Assembly: GCA_002782305.1 (NCBI GenBank)
Contig: PFHN01000040.1
Coordinates: 1-10,623 of the forward strand
Reading direction: 5' to 3'
DNA: 10,623 bases
DNA from: Candidatus Moranbacteria bacterium CG_4_8_14_3_um_filter_41_13
GTDB lineage: Bacteria; Patescibacteriota; Minisyncoccia; Moranbacterales; UBA1568
Part shown: in pieces, positions 1 to 7,437 of the stretch
How the letters are laid out: each line of letters opens with the position of its first letter
Position numbering within the stretch: the first letter of the stretch is position 1
Notes under the pieces: generated by a model
What the model was told of the DNA's origin: nothing
Databases searched by the model: none
What the model saw: the letters and a program-made list of their open reading frames with translations, nothing else
Made by a program: the position numbers and the translations under genes

Positions 1-407
1 CGTAAAAGATTGCGGTCACGTTCTGTTTCTGTCCCACCATTCCTCGCATTGATAAGATTGGTCTTCGCTTGACTCACTCCGATTTCTGCATTTTGAAACG
101 AAGTAAGCGATTGGAGGGCACTTGCTGTCAGATCTTCATTGATAATCGTAAAGAGGATTTGTCCTTTTTCCACATGATCACCGATGTTCACAGCCACACT
201 CGCCACTGTACCTGTAATAGTCGGGTCAACCGTTGCCAATTGATCAACAACCAAATTCCCACTCCCAGAAATAGCCGTCGTAAGACTTCCCTTTTCTGCT
301 TTGACGGTCACATATTTCACTGCCATGGTTTTGCTCTGCGTACTGCTATACCAGAAATATCCTCCGGCAACGAGAAGTATGAGAGCGACAATATATTTCT
401 TTTGCAT
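1..407 (-). CDS. HlyD/MacA-type membrane-fusion (adaptor) protein, N-terminal part, runs off the left edge
   Basis: The reading frame opens at ATG 405-407 and stays open to base 1, giving 135 complete residues with no stop, so the gene is cut by the window edge. The protein starts MQKKYIVALILLVAGGYFWY, a membrane anchor or signal segment at about residues 5-20. A barrel-sandwich (biotinyl/lipoyl-like) half-motif follows at about 59-88 (TGTVASVAVNIGDHVEKGQI). The start of a helical hairpin rich in Ala, Gln and Asn comes after it (about 93-135). This order is that of periplasmic adaptor proteins of the HlyD/MacA family, which couple an inner-membrane ABC or RND transporter to export. The gene is last in view of a minus-strand operon, 12 bases after the DUF5666-like gene. 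A MacB-like ABC ATPase/permease further left would fit, but that is inference. No Shine-Dalgarno is visible before the ATG. Confidence 0.9.
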   Translation of the reverse strand, partial: MQKKYIVALILLVAGGYFWYSSTQSKTMAVKYVTVKAEKGSLTTAISGSGNLVVDQLATVDPTITGTVASVAVNIGDHVEKGQILFTIINEDLTASALQSLTSFQNAEIGVSQAKTNLINARNGGTETERDRNLL

Positions 408-419
408 ATCAATAAAATA

Positions 420-947
420 TTACTTGGTATTTCTTGCTGGAAATACACGGATAAAATCAGCATGAATAGTACCATCATCCCCAGGCTTCCCAATCACTAC
501 AACATTCTCCCCTTGTACCATATCGCTTATTTTTATATTTTCCCTCTTATAAGTAATGAGGGTTGCATCACTCACTGTGACGGCGTTTTCTTTGTTGTCT
601 CTACTCTGTATCACAAGACTCGTATCTGAGATGGAAAGCACTGTGCCAGCGATGCCGTGTCCATTGCGAAAGTCTTGACCATCAAAACTTCCATCAAAAC
701 CCAAACGATTCATCATACTCCTTCTTTCATTATCTCCTTTCTCTCCTCGTTCATCGCCACTCATTATAGCACCTCGATTCCCAATAAAATTGCGTTCATA
801 ATTTTCTCCCCACGCATACGAAAACTTTGCCTTGTGAATACCTACTGCGATGCCTGCTGTGAAACTCGCAAGTATAATAAGCAGTATGCCTATTGCGAGA
901 GCACTCTTTTTGAAATATTTCGACTGCGTTATGTGTGATATATTCAT
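420..947 (-). CDS. Membrane-anchored DUF5666-like protein (175 aa)
   Basis: One hydrophobic helix at about residues 14-36 follows a short basic N-terminus, so the protein is probably anchored with its C-terminus outside the cytoplasm. A charged, low-complexity linker (about 45-95, rich in Gly, Arg, Glu, Asp and Asn) leads to a small beta domain at about 97-172. That domain has the pattern GIAGTVLSISDTSLVIQSRD ... ATLITYKR ... MVQGENVVVIGKPGDDGTIHADFIRV, which resembles the OB-like fold of DUF5666 (a short strand-rich repeat ending in an 'A..I.V' strand). The biochemical role of this family is unknown. It sits between the small membrane protein and the HlyD-like adaptor in the sigma operon, so a role in envelope sensing or in the exporter is plausible but inferred. 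The start at ATG 945-947 has no clear ribosome-binding site. Confidence 0.8.
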   Translation of the reverse strand: MNISHITQSKYFKKSALAIGILLIILASFTAGIAVGIHKAKFSYAWGENYERNFIGNRGAIMSGDERGEKGDNERRSMMNRLGFDGSFDGQDFRNGHGIAGTVLSISDTSLVIQSRDNKENAVTVSDATLITYKRENIKISDMVQGENVVVIGKPGDDGTIHADFIRVFPARNTK

Positions 948-965
948 ATGATTCTACAAAATAAA

Positions 966-1367
966 TTAATAACTCGAACGATGCACTGATTTTGTTTCTG
1001 TATAATAAAGAAAAAGGAAAATGCAGAAGAAAAATACTGAAGTAAAAATGGCGAGCAGAGGAACAGCTGGTAATGTCTCAAGAAGCAACAGTGTAAAATC
1101 ACTGAGGTAAAGCGCTACGGTCGATATATCTGAGAAAAACACAGATAGCACACTAAAGAATTCGGATTGCACAAGCATGCCACCAAAAAAGAAGACTGAA
1201 AAAGAAAAGCCAACGAAAGAAAATATACTTCCTAAAAGGAACATTCTCTTTTGACGACGGATCTTTGCTTCAGAGAGAGATACTATCTTTTGCAGAATGT
1301 CTTGCACAAGGGAAATCCTGTGTGATGGAATATCAATTTCTTTAAAGATAGTTCGTAGTGTTTGCAT
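966..1367 (-). CDS. Small multi-pass membrane protein, candidate anti-sigma factor (133 aa)
   Basis: I do not recognise a family. The first 41 residues are soluble, amphipathic and basic (IFKEIDIPSHRISLVQDILQ, then KIRRQKR) and should face the cytoplasm by the positive-inside rule. The rest is very hydrophobic, with likely membrane helices at about 43-64, 78-97 and 101-122, and a short polar tail. It lies 24 bases downstream of an ECF-type sigma gene on the same strand, the usual place for a membrane anti-sigma factor. The N-terminal helical segment could hold the sigma, but it carries no zinc-binding HxxxCxxC motif, so the anti-sigma role is inferred from position and topology only. The start follows an A-rich stretch without a Shine-Dalgarno. 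Confidence 0.8.
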   Translation of the reverse strand: MQTLRTIFKEIDIPSHRISLVQDILQKIVSLSEAKIRRQKRMFLLGSIFSFVGFSFSVFFFGGMLVQSEFFSVLSVFFSDISTVALYLSDFTLLLLETLPAVPLLAIFTSVFFFCIFLFLYYTETKSVHRSSY

Positions 1368-1391
1368 ATTTCGTTGTTTTTACACCCTTTA

Positions 1392-1949
1392 TTACGATTT
1401 TGATTCTTCTTCAGACGCACTCTGAGAAAGAAGGGCTTCTCTTAGCATTTTTATGGCTCTTTGATGACGGCTTTTGATAGTGTTATAAGGCACGCCCAAA
1501 AGAGAGGCAATTTCCCCAAGAGAGAAATCATCATGGTAAGCAAGAAAAAGAAGGGCTCGATACAGGTCTGGTAAACGCTCTATGGCAGAAAAGATGTTTT
1601 CGCGAGATTCCTCACGTTCAAAAATCTCATCAGGAAGAAGCATATGTTCATCAGAAGCATCAAAAATATACCCATCCTCCTCATCCTGAAGAGAAGAAAA
1701 AGGAAGTGTTTTTTTCTTCTTCAAAAAATCAAAGGTGGTGTTCTTTGCAATCGTGAAAATCCATGTCTTCACGCTCCTCTGTCGATCGAAAGAAGCTTTG
1801 TGTTTCCACACTTTGATCCATGTATCCTGGACAATGTCTTCGGCCGTTTGCCTATCGTGCACAAATTGAAAAACAAAATAATACAGAGGAGTCGTGTATT
1901 CCTCCACCAATCGTTCCAGTGATTCTTCGCTGCCATCAAAAGAGGACAT
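1392..1949 (-). CDS. ECF-type sigma-70 family RNA polymerase sigma factor (185 aa)
   Basis: This is an alternative sigma factor that would direct RNA polymerase to a specific promoter set. Region sigma2 is at about residues 17-80 and includes the core-binding and -10-melting pattern DRQTAEDIVQDTWIKVWKHK and then VKTWIFTIAKNTTFDFLKKK. An acidic linker spans about 88-116 (QDEEDGYIFDASDEH). Region sigma4 is at about 119-172, with a helix-turn-helix FSLGEIASLLGVPYNTIKSR that binds the -35 element. The length fits the ECF (group IV) class; there is no sigma1 or sigma3 domain. It is the first gene of a minus-strand operon with a membrane protein, a DUF5666-like protein and a HlyD-like adaptor, so it may respond to envelope stress and may control its own operon. 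The start ATG 1947-1949 directly follows GAGAG, with too little spacing for a normal ribosome-binding site. Confidence 0.95.
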   Translation of the reverse strand: MSSFDGSEESLERLVEEYTTPLYYFVFQFVHDRQTAEDIVQDTWIKVWKHKASFDRQRSVKTWIFTIAKNTTFDFLKKKKTLPFSSLQDEEDGYIFDASDEHMLLPDEIFEREESRENIFSAIERLPDLYRALLFLAYHDDFSLGEIASLLGVPYNTIKSRHQRAIKMLREALLSQSASEEESKS

Positions 1950-1972
1950 CTCTCATATTCTAATCAAAAAAA

Positions 1973-2206
1973 TTATTCCAACGTGATAGCTACAATCTCA
2001 GACTGCGTCCCAATACGCATCGTCGGTCCCCAGGTTCCGATATCGCTTTAGTATACAGAGAAGAATTACCGAGAGTATAGAGCCTATAATCAAAGCCTTT
2101 GCGAACCATTTTGGTAATGAGTTAAAAGGGGAATTATTGCCCTTGATGAGTGTATCCAGCAAGCATCAGATGATGCCGGCTTGTTTGATAACCTCGATCA
2201 TAGAGC
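1973..2206 (-). pseudogene. Decayed C-terminal remnant of a YkuE-type metallophosphoesterase
   Basis: Reading the minus strand in pieces recovers the C-terminal signature of calcineurin-like metallophosphoesterases. From right to left: SMIEVIKQAGI (about 2206-2172), then after a frameshift HLMLAGYTHQGQ (to 2137), an in-frame TAA (2134-2136), FPF, a second TAA (2122-2124), and LITKMVRKGFDYRLYTLGNS plus SLYTKA (to about 2046). A second frameshift near 2040-2047 leads into IGTWGPTMRIGTQSEIV and the original stop TAA at 1973-1975. Known family members have GHTHxGQ here, where the histidines bind metal, and end in GTWGP.MR.G...EI; the first His is now Tyr. The N-terminal two thirds of the gene is absent. 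The remnant lies on the same strand as the sigma operon and ends 23 bases before its start codon. It is clearly non-functional; the call rests on motif recognition by eye. Confidence 0.78.
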
Positions 2207-2310
2207 GCTATATAAAAAATGAAAAAATAACATTCTTATTCTATCATAACACCTTTTACATTCTTTTCTGTACTCAATACCATCGCTTCTCTCAACCACC
2301 CCTTATCCTC

Positions 2311-2339
2311 TTGACAATAAAATAGTTTACTGATAAACT
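2311..2339 (+). promoter_or_regulatory. Sigma-70-type promoter of the marR-MFP-RND operon
   Basis: TTGACA (2311-2316) matches the -35 consensus exactly. A 17-base spacer separates it from TAAACT (2334-2339), a reasonable -10 element. Transcription would start near 2346, leaving a leader of about 45 bases before the MarR start codon. No other promoter is needed for the three closely spaced genes that follow. Confidence 0.75.
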
Positions 2340-2342
2340 ATT
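2321..2342. promoter_or_regulatory. Probable MarR operator: perfect 9-bp inverted repeat over the -10 element
   Basis: AATAGTTTA (2321-2329) and TAAACTATT (2334-2342) are perfect reverse complements separated by CTGA. The repeat fills part of the promoter spacer and covers the whole -10 hexamer. It lies about 50 bases upstream of a MarR-family gene. MarR dimers bind such short palindromes and repress their own operons by blocking polymerase, so autorepression is the natural reading; the binding itself is inferred. Confidence 0.7.
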
Positions 2343-2391
2343 AAATCAACGTTTCATATAAAAGAACACTTTAAAAGTAGTTTTCCTCCTT

Positions 2392-2859
2392 ATGCACACA
2401 AAAAATACAATCTCTCCTATAGAGCCCATCATCTGCACCGCCCATCGGTTCGAAGCCATCGCAAAGAAGTACATCTTCCAGCCAACAGGTTTCTCCCCGA
2501 CCAGTATGCACATTCTTCAGGTTTTGAAAGAAAACGGACCAATGATCGCAAGTGATCTCATAGAGGTGATACAAACAAGCAAATCCAATATGAGCCAAAG
2601 AATCACTTTCCTCGAAAAAGAGTGTCACATCACAAGAACCCCTATGCAGGAAGGAGAAGACAGAAGAAAAATTATCATTGCCCTCACTTCATCTGGGAAA
2701 AAGAAAATTACAGAGCTTGAAAAAAGAATCAAAGAAGCTGAAATATCTTTCGAAAAAAAATTCAGTACGGAAGAACTGAGGAACCACAAAGCATTTTTCG
2801 AAAAAATGGGTCGTATACTCGACAACGGTGAATGCGAACTCGCTAAAATATTTAAATAA
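2392..2859 (+). CDS. MarR-family winged helix-turn-helix transcriptional regulator (155 aa)
   Basis: This dimeric DNA-binding regulator probably acts as a ligand-released repressor of the downstream efflux genes. Helices at about 10-45 and 105-150 would form the dimer interface. The DNA-binding part is at about 36-105: FSPTSMHILQVLKENGP, then ASDLIEVIQTSKSNMSQRIT as helix-turn-helix with the recognition helix at about 63-75. The wing EGEDRRKIIIALTSSGKK follows (about 87-104), whose D-R-R pattern is the MarR wing signature. The length is typical of the family. The gene opens an operon: the membrane-fusion protein starts 11 bases after its stop and the RND permease follows. A perfect palindrome over the promoter -10 box is its likely operator. 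Two cysteines (15 and 78) are present, but I cannot say whether they sense oxidants. No Shine-Dalgarno is seen; the upstream CCTCC is the wrong sense. Confidence 0.94.
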   Translation: MHTKNTISPIEPIICTAHRFEAIAKKYIFQPTGFSPTSMHILQVLKENGPMIASDLIEVIQTSKSNMSQRITFLEKECHITRTPMQEGEDRRKIIIALTSSGKKKITELEKRIKEAEISFEKKFSTEELRNHKAFFEKMGRILDNGECELAKIFK

Positions 2860-2870
2860 TCACATCTCTT

Positions 2871-3980
2871 ATGCATCAGAAAAAAATGAGTATTGTTATT
2901 GTTCTCATCGCCCTTCTTTTTGTTACCTCTCTCACACTTTCACGAAAGAAACCCGAAGAAAAAAGCGCAGGAGAAAAGAAGCCTCTTACTGTTTCTGTTC
3001 AATCAACCAAAGAGAGTAAGGAGGTAACTATCAAGAGCACATTCCCTGCTCTCCTTATAAGCGACGGCGAAGTAAAAGTCACAGCAAGGTCTGCCGGCAC
3101 CATCACGACGGCACCAGGAAACATCGGCAGTCCTGTTTCTGTTGGTATGCTCCTTGCCTCCATCGATGATGCAGGCACGCTCAGTGAGGGTGAGTACGGC
3201 CTTAAAAGCCTTCAAATAAAGCAATCAAACATTACTGTCTCTCAAGCGAAGAAGACGTATACACTCGCGAAAGAAAGTTACGATAAAATACGTAAATCTG
3301 ATAGTGCAACGAGTATCGAGAAAGAGAGCGCAAAGACACAGAGAGATATAGCAAAACTTCAGTATGAAAGTGCACTTCTTGGACAAACGAATACACTCGA
3401 TAGTCATAGGATGATCAGCCCCATCTCTGGTTTTATTATAAACAGTGCTGTTTCAGTCGGTGACTCAGTTGCCATCGGACAGCCTATTGCAACCATTGGA
3501 AGAAGTACTCTGATGAAGGCACAATTTTTCGTCAACCAAGAGGAGAGAAGCATACTTTCTCGTGGTCAGGAAATATCTGCCATGCTTGCCGACGGTACAT
3601 CGGTGCCATTCCTCATTCGAAACATTGCCCTAGCTGCTGATCCAACCACAAAACGCTTCCTCATCGAGGCTCTTCCAAAAAAACAAGACGCGAAACTTTT
3701 CCTCTCAGGAACGATCATTACGATGACTCTCGAAACAACCGTAACACCAAAAGAATCGAAAAATATTCTTCTTCCCCTCTCTACACTCACTATTTCACAA
3801 AATGAAAATTCTCTTTTTATTGTAGAAGATAATAAGGCAAAAAAGATACCGGTTACCATTGTCTCCGTACGTGGTGAAAATGCTGAAATATTCGCAGAAA
3901 TCAAGGAAGAATCACTCATTATCACCGAAGGCAATAAACTTATAAATGATGGGGAGACCATTGTTATTCGCACCAAATAA
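2871..3980 (+). CDS. RND-type membrane-fusion (adaptor) protein, HlyD family (369 aa)
   Basis: This is the adaptor subunit of an efflux pump that works with the RND permease encoded next door. A hydrophobic anchor lies at about residues 7-23, with no lipobox cysteine, so it is held by a membrane helix rather than a lipid. A basic linker follows, then the first lipoyl half-motif at about 66-98 (AGTITTAPGNIGSPVSVGML). A helical hairpin at about 110-170 is followed by the second lipoyl half at about 181-210 (MISPISGFIINSAVSVGDSV). A beta-barrel spans about 213-290 and a membrane-proximal domain about 295-367. The helical hairpin is short. It starts 11 bases after marR and ends 4 bases before the likely start of the permease, so the three genes form one operon. 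No TolC-like gene is in the window. Confidence 0.9.
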   Translation: MHQKKMSIVIVLIALLFVTSLTLSRKKPEEKSAGEKKPLTVSVQSTKESKEVTIKSTFPALLISDGEVKVTARSAGTITTAPGNIGSPVSVGMLLASIDDAGTLSEGEYGLKSLQIKQSNITVSQAKKTYTLAKESYDKIRKSDSATSIEKESAKTQRDIAKLQYESALLGQTNTLDSHRMISPISGFIINSAVSVGDSVAIGQPIATIGRSTLMKAQFFVNQEERSILSRGQEISAMLADGTSVPFLIRNIALAADPTTKRFLIEALPKKQDAKLFLSGTIITMTLETTVTPKESKNILLPLSTLTISQNENSLFIVEDNKAKKIPVTIVSVRGENAEIFAEIKEESLIITEGNKLINDGETIVIRTK

Positions 3981-3984
3981 CCCT

Positions 3985-6900
3985 ATGGAATATCAGAAAA
4001 AAACGAAGGAAACTTCAACAGATAGTGCCTACCTTGACAAACTCGCCTTCTCTTCTCAACTTCGTGAAACGTGGCTCTCTTTTTTCGTCACCAATTTCCG
4101 TGTGGTTATTTTGCTCATTATACTCCTTTCTGGTTGGGGTATCTATTCATTTTCTCGTCTCCCGAGAGAATCAAACCCGGAAGTAAAAATTGCTACTGCC
4201 ATCATCAGTGTTGCCTACCCTGGAGTTTCTCCTTCTGATATAGAAGAATTGGTTACCAAAAAAATTGAAACTGACATCAGTGGGGTCAGCGGTATCAACA
4301 AAGTGACTTCTACTTCTGCCAACTCATTCTCGACTGTAGTCGTAGAATTCGATGCCAATCAAAATATCGATGATGCTGTAAGAAAGCTGAGAGACAAACT
4401 CCCAACAATCAGAAGGGATATTCCTACAGATGCAAAGGATCCGGAAGTAAGAGAAATATCACTCGATGATACACCAATTGTCACGTTTGCTCTCGTCGGT
4501 CCGTATGATGGATTTATGATGCGGATCTATGGAGAAAAAATCCAGGATGAACTCGAAAAAATATCCGGCATTCGTGAAGTAAATATTTCTGGAGGCGATG
4601 AAAGTGAGCTCGAAGTGGCTTATAATGAGCAAAAACTCACTCTCTACGGTATTACTCTGGATCAGGCCAATCAAGCCATCACTCTTACCAATCGTGCTAC
4701 GCCGGCAGGAACATTTGAAGGCACTTCCTTTAACTATTCTGTGCGTTCGGATAGCCGTTTCTATGATGCGGAAACACTAGGAAATATTCCTATCATACAC
4801 ACTGAGGCCGGCAGTATTGTCTCTCTCAAAGACATTGCGACTGTCAAAGAAAAAGCCATCACCAAAACTGTCTATTCACGTTTCTCGGAAGATGGATCAC
4901 TCCCACAAAATGCCGTTACTCTTCAGGTCATCAAAAGAACAGGAGGCAGTATCATCGATACCGTGGATACGGCGCAGACCAAAATAGATGCCATGCTTCA
5001 AACTTTCCCTGCTGGCATCATATCGTCAAATACTGTCAATCAGGCGGATCGTATTCGTAAAGATTTCGATCAACTCACACACGATTTCATTTTGACATTG
5101 ACACTTGTCGTTGGTCTTCTCTTTCTTGTTGTCGGACTCAAGGAGGCATTTGTAGCCGGTATTGCCATTCCTCTTGTTTTCTTCGTAACATTCGGAGTTA
5201 TGCAGGTAACTGGTACCTCACTTAATTTCCTTTCCATTTTCGCTCTGCTCCTCTCTCTTGGACTCCTCGTCGACGATGCTATTGTGGTTGTTTCTGCGAC
5301 CAAGCAATATATGAAAACGGGTAAATTTACCCCAGAAGAAGCCGTTTTGCTCGTTTTAAATGATTTCAAAGTTGTCCTCCTCTCTACAACACTGGCAACC
5401 GTGTGGGCATTCCTTCCTCTCCTTCTCGCTTCTGGAATGATCGGGCAATTCATCAAGTCTATCCCTATCACCGTCTCTGTAACGCTGATTGCTTCGCTCC
5501 TCATCGCTCTCATGATCAATCATCCTCTAGCAGCCGTACTCGAGAGAATTCGCCTCACGAAGAAATTCTTCACACTTTTATTTATTTTCATTTTAAGCAT
5601 TGGTCTCATTACTATTAGACAACATTCACTCATCGGCTATTTATTTGCTTTTCTCTCATTCATCACCGTTTCATGGATGACATTTTGGTATTTTCGCAAT
5701 GGAAAAAATATTCTCGCAAAGAATGCACTCCTCGTAGAAGAAGAATGGGACAATGACGAAAAAATAAAACAAAAACTGCGCGACCAAGGTGATCATGAAA
5801 ATGCCACTTTTGTCAGTAGGTTGATCCATGGAATTATTCGCTTCGATCGTGTACTTCCAACCTATGAGAAGTATCTTCGTTTGGTCACAGAAACGCGAAA
5901 ACGAAGAATAATCACACTCCTTTCTACTCTCGCTCTTTTTCTCTTCGCTCTCGCTCTCCCCATCACAGGCATTGTCAAATCAGAATTTTTCCCAGCTGCG
6001 GATGGCGATGTTCTCTCCATCAGTCTTCGTGGACCCGTCGGCCTCAGTCTCGAGGCAACCGATACAATAGTACAGCAGGTCGAAGAAGCCCTCCTCCCCT
6101 TGCCGAACATTGTTAATTTTTCTACCATCGTAGGAAATGCTGGATCGAGCGGAGGGTTCTCTGGAGGAAGCAATAACAAATCTAACACTGCCTCTCTCAC
6201 TGTCAAATTGACGCCTCAGGAAGATCGCGACATCAAAGCCTACGCTATTGCCGAAGAAATTCGTACTGCACTACAGCCAATACAAAATGCTGTGATTACC
6301 GTTTCCGCACCTCGTGGCGGACCGCCGTCTGGTAGCGCCTTTCAAGCACAAATAAGCGGAGAAAATCTGCAAACACTTGATAAAATAGCGCGCGATTTGG
6401 AGCACATCATAGATAGCATGCCTGGCACTGTCAACTCTGATATTTCTCTCAAGGAAGCTCCTGCAGAATATACCTTCGCTCTCGACCCCCTGCGAATGGA
6501 ACTCTTGAATGTGAATGCGATGCTCGTAGGCAGTACTCTCCGCAGTGCTCTTTCGGGTTCTGTGATTACTACTGTGATTCGTGATAATAAAACGATTGAT
6601 GTCCTCGCGCGTTTTGATACATCGACTCTCCCAACGCTTGATGCACTCGAGAATTTACAAATACTGAGTCTCAAGAAGCAACCTGTTTTTATCAAAGATG
6701 TCGCTACAATCAAACTTACACCTTCTGTTGATTCGATTTCTCGTATCGATCAAAAACGAGTTGTTCTTCTCACAGCAGATGTCAGCGGTACAACTAATGC
6801 CACCGAAGTAGTCAAGTCTTTCCAAGAGAAAGTAGCCAAAGAATACACTCTGCCAGACGGATATACCATTAGTTACGGTGGGGAAAATGAACAAAATGCA

Positions 6901-7398
6901 GAATCAGTGATGTCTATCATCCGCGCAATGGCTATCGCAGGACTCCTCATTGTTTCGACACTCGTTATTCAATTCAATTCCTTCCGTAAAGCACTCATCG
7001 TACTCGTCACTCTTCCTCTTGCTCTGATTGGTGTTTTCATCGGTATGGCCATTATGAATGTGAGTCTCAGTTTTCCCGGACTCATCGGTATTCTTGCTCT
7101 CTTCGGCATCGTAGTGAAGAATGCTATTATTCTCATTGACAAGATAAACCTGAATGTAAAGAGCGGTATTCCCTTTGAAGAAGCCATTATTGATGCTGGT
7201 AAATCTCGCCTCGAAGCAATCTTCATCACTTCTATCGTGACGATTGCTGGTATCATTCCGATTACCCTCTCCAACGCTACGTGGACAGCGCTCGGATCTG
7301 CTGTCATTTTCGGCCTCTCGATTTCATCGTTCTTCACTCTCTTCATCGTTCCTGTACTCTATATGACCTTCGTCAATAAAAAAGAAAGACTCTCCTAG
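3985..7398 (+). CDS. RND (AcrB/HAE1-like) efflux permease with an extra membrane hairpin (1137 aa)
   Basis: This is a proton-driven inner-membrane pump of the AcrB/AcrD/AcrF superfamily. I chose ATG 3985, 4 bases after the adaptor stop; an upstream ATG at 3946 would overlap that gene by 35 bases and add 13 unlikely residues. TM1 is at about 38-56, the first porter domain at about 60-360, and TM2-TM6 at about 367-520. TM4 carries GLLVDDAIVVV with the Asp pair at 430-431. TM7 is at about 641-660 and the second porter domain at about 670-975. TM8-TM12 follow, with Lys 1045 in FGIVVKNAII and Thr 1082 in IFITSIV. These match the AcrB Asp407/Asp408, Lys940 and Thr978 proton relay. Usual length is about 1030-1050; the excess lies between TM6 and TM7 (about 525-630), where two further hydrophobic helices (about 528-544 and 549-570) and a charged stretch occur. 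Substrate unknown. Confidence 0.95.
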   Translation: MEYQKKTKETSTDSAYLDKLAFSSQLRETWLSFFVTNFRVVILLIILLSGWGIYSFSRLPRESNPEVKIATAIISVAYPGVSPSDIEELVTKKIETDISGVSGINKVTSTSANSFSTVVVEFDANQNIDDAVRKLRDKLPTIRRDIPTDAKDPEVREISLDDTPIVTFALVGPYDGFMMRIYGEKIQDELEKISGIREVNISGGDESELEVAYNEQKLTLYGITLDQANQAITLTNRATPAGTFEGTSFNYSVRSDSRFYDAETLGNIPIIHTEAGSIVSLKDIATVKEKAITKTVYSRFSEDGSLPQNAVTLQVIKRTGGSIIDTVDTAQTKIDAMLQTFPAGIISSNTVNQADRIRKDFDQLTHDFILTLTLVVGLLFLVVGLKEAFVAGIAIPLVFFVTFGVMQVTGTSLNFLSIFALLLSLGLLVDDAIVVVSATKQYMKTGKFTPEEAVLLVLNDFKVVLLSTTLATVWAFLPLLLASGMIGQFIKSIPITVSVTLIASLLIALMINHPLAAVLERIRLTKKFFTLLFIFILSIGLITIRQHSLIGYLFAFLSFITVSWMTFWYFRNGKNILAKNALLVEEEWDNDEKIKQKLRDQGDHENATFVSRLIHGIIRFDRVLPTYEKYLRLVTETRKRRIITLLSTLALFLFALALPITGIVKSEFFPAADGDVLSISLRGPVGLSLEATDTIVQQVEEALLPLPNIVNFSTIVGNAGSSGGFSGGSNNKSNTASLTVKLTPQEDRDIKAYAIAEEIRTALQPIQNAVITVSAPRGGPPSGSAFQAQISGENLQTLDKIARDLEHIIDSMPGTVNSDISLKEAPAEYTFALDPLRMELLNVNAMLVGSTLRSALSGSVITTVIRDNKTIDVLARFDTSTLPTLDALENLQILSLKKQPVFIKDVATIKLTPSVDSISRIDQKRVVLLTADVSGTTNATEVVKSFQEKVAKEYTLPDGYTISYGGENEQNAESVMSIIRAMAIAGLLIVSTLVIQFNSFRKALIVLVTLPLALIGVFIGMAIMNVSLSFPGLIGILALFGIVVKNAIILIDKINLNVKSGIPFEEAIIDAGKSRLEAIFITSIVTIAGIIPITLSNATWTALGSAVIFGLSISSFFTLFIVPVLYMTFVNKKERLS

Positions 7399-7414
7399 GA
7401 GGTCTTTCTTTTTT
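7378..7414. terminator. Bidirectional hairpin terminator between the RND and cupredoxin genes
   Basis: AAAAAAGAAAGAC (7378-7390) and GTCTTTCTTTTTT (7402-7414) are perfect complements around an 11-base centre that itself contains the palindrome CTCCTAGGAG. The A-run on one side and T-run on the other allow termination in both directions. The left arm lies inside the last codons of the RND gene, whose TAG stop is at 7396-7398. On the other strand the structure ends the convergent cupredoxin transcript, 24 bases past its stop. Confidence 0.88.
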
Positions 7415-7437
7415 ATCCTGAACATTACTTTCAGAAG

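Noticed and set aside
69..629. Plus-strand open frame of 186 codons at the left end
   Set aside because: It lies opposite the HlyD-like adaptor and the DUF5666-like gene, whose minus-strand frames have clear domains; its own translation (many Cys, His and Ile, no domain) looks like a shadow frame.
1955..1982. Possible ECF-type promoter for the sigma operon on the minus strand (GGAATAA and TAGAAT)
   Set aside because: The spacing between the two elements is too short for a promoter, and GGAATAA overlaps the end of the phosphoesterase remnant; no convincing promoter for the operon was found.
2137..2325. Plus-strand open frame of 62 codons before marR
   Set aside because: It crosses the phosphoesterase remnant and runs into the marR promoter; composition is random and no ribosome-binding site precedes it.
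3946..3984. Upstream ATG codons that would extend the RND permease by 13 residues
   Set aside because: This start overlaps the adaptor gene by 35 bases and adds residues (MMGRPLLFAPNNP) that are the adaptor's own sequence read in another frame; ATG 3985 follows the adaptor stop directly.
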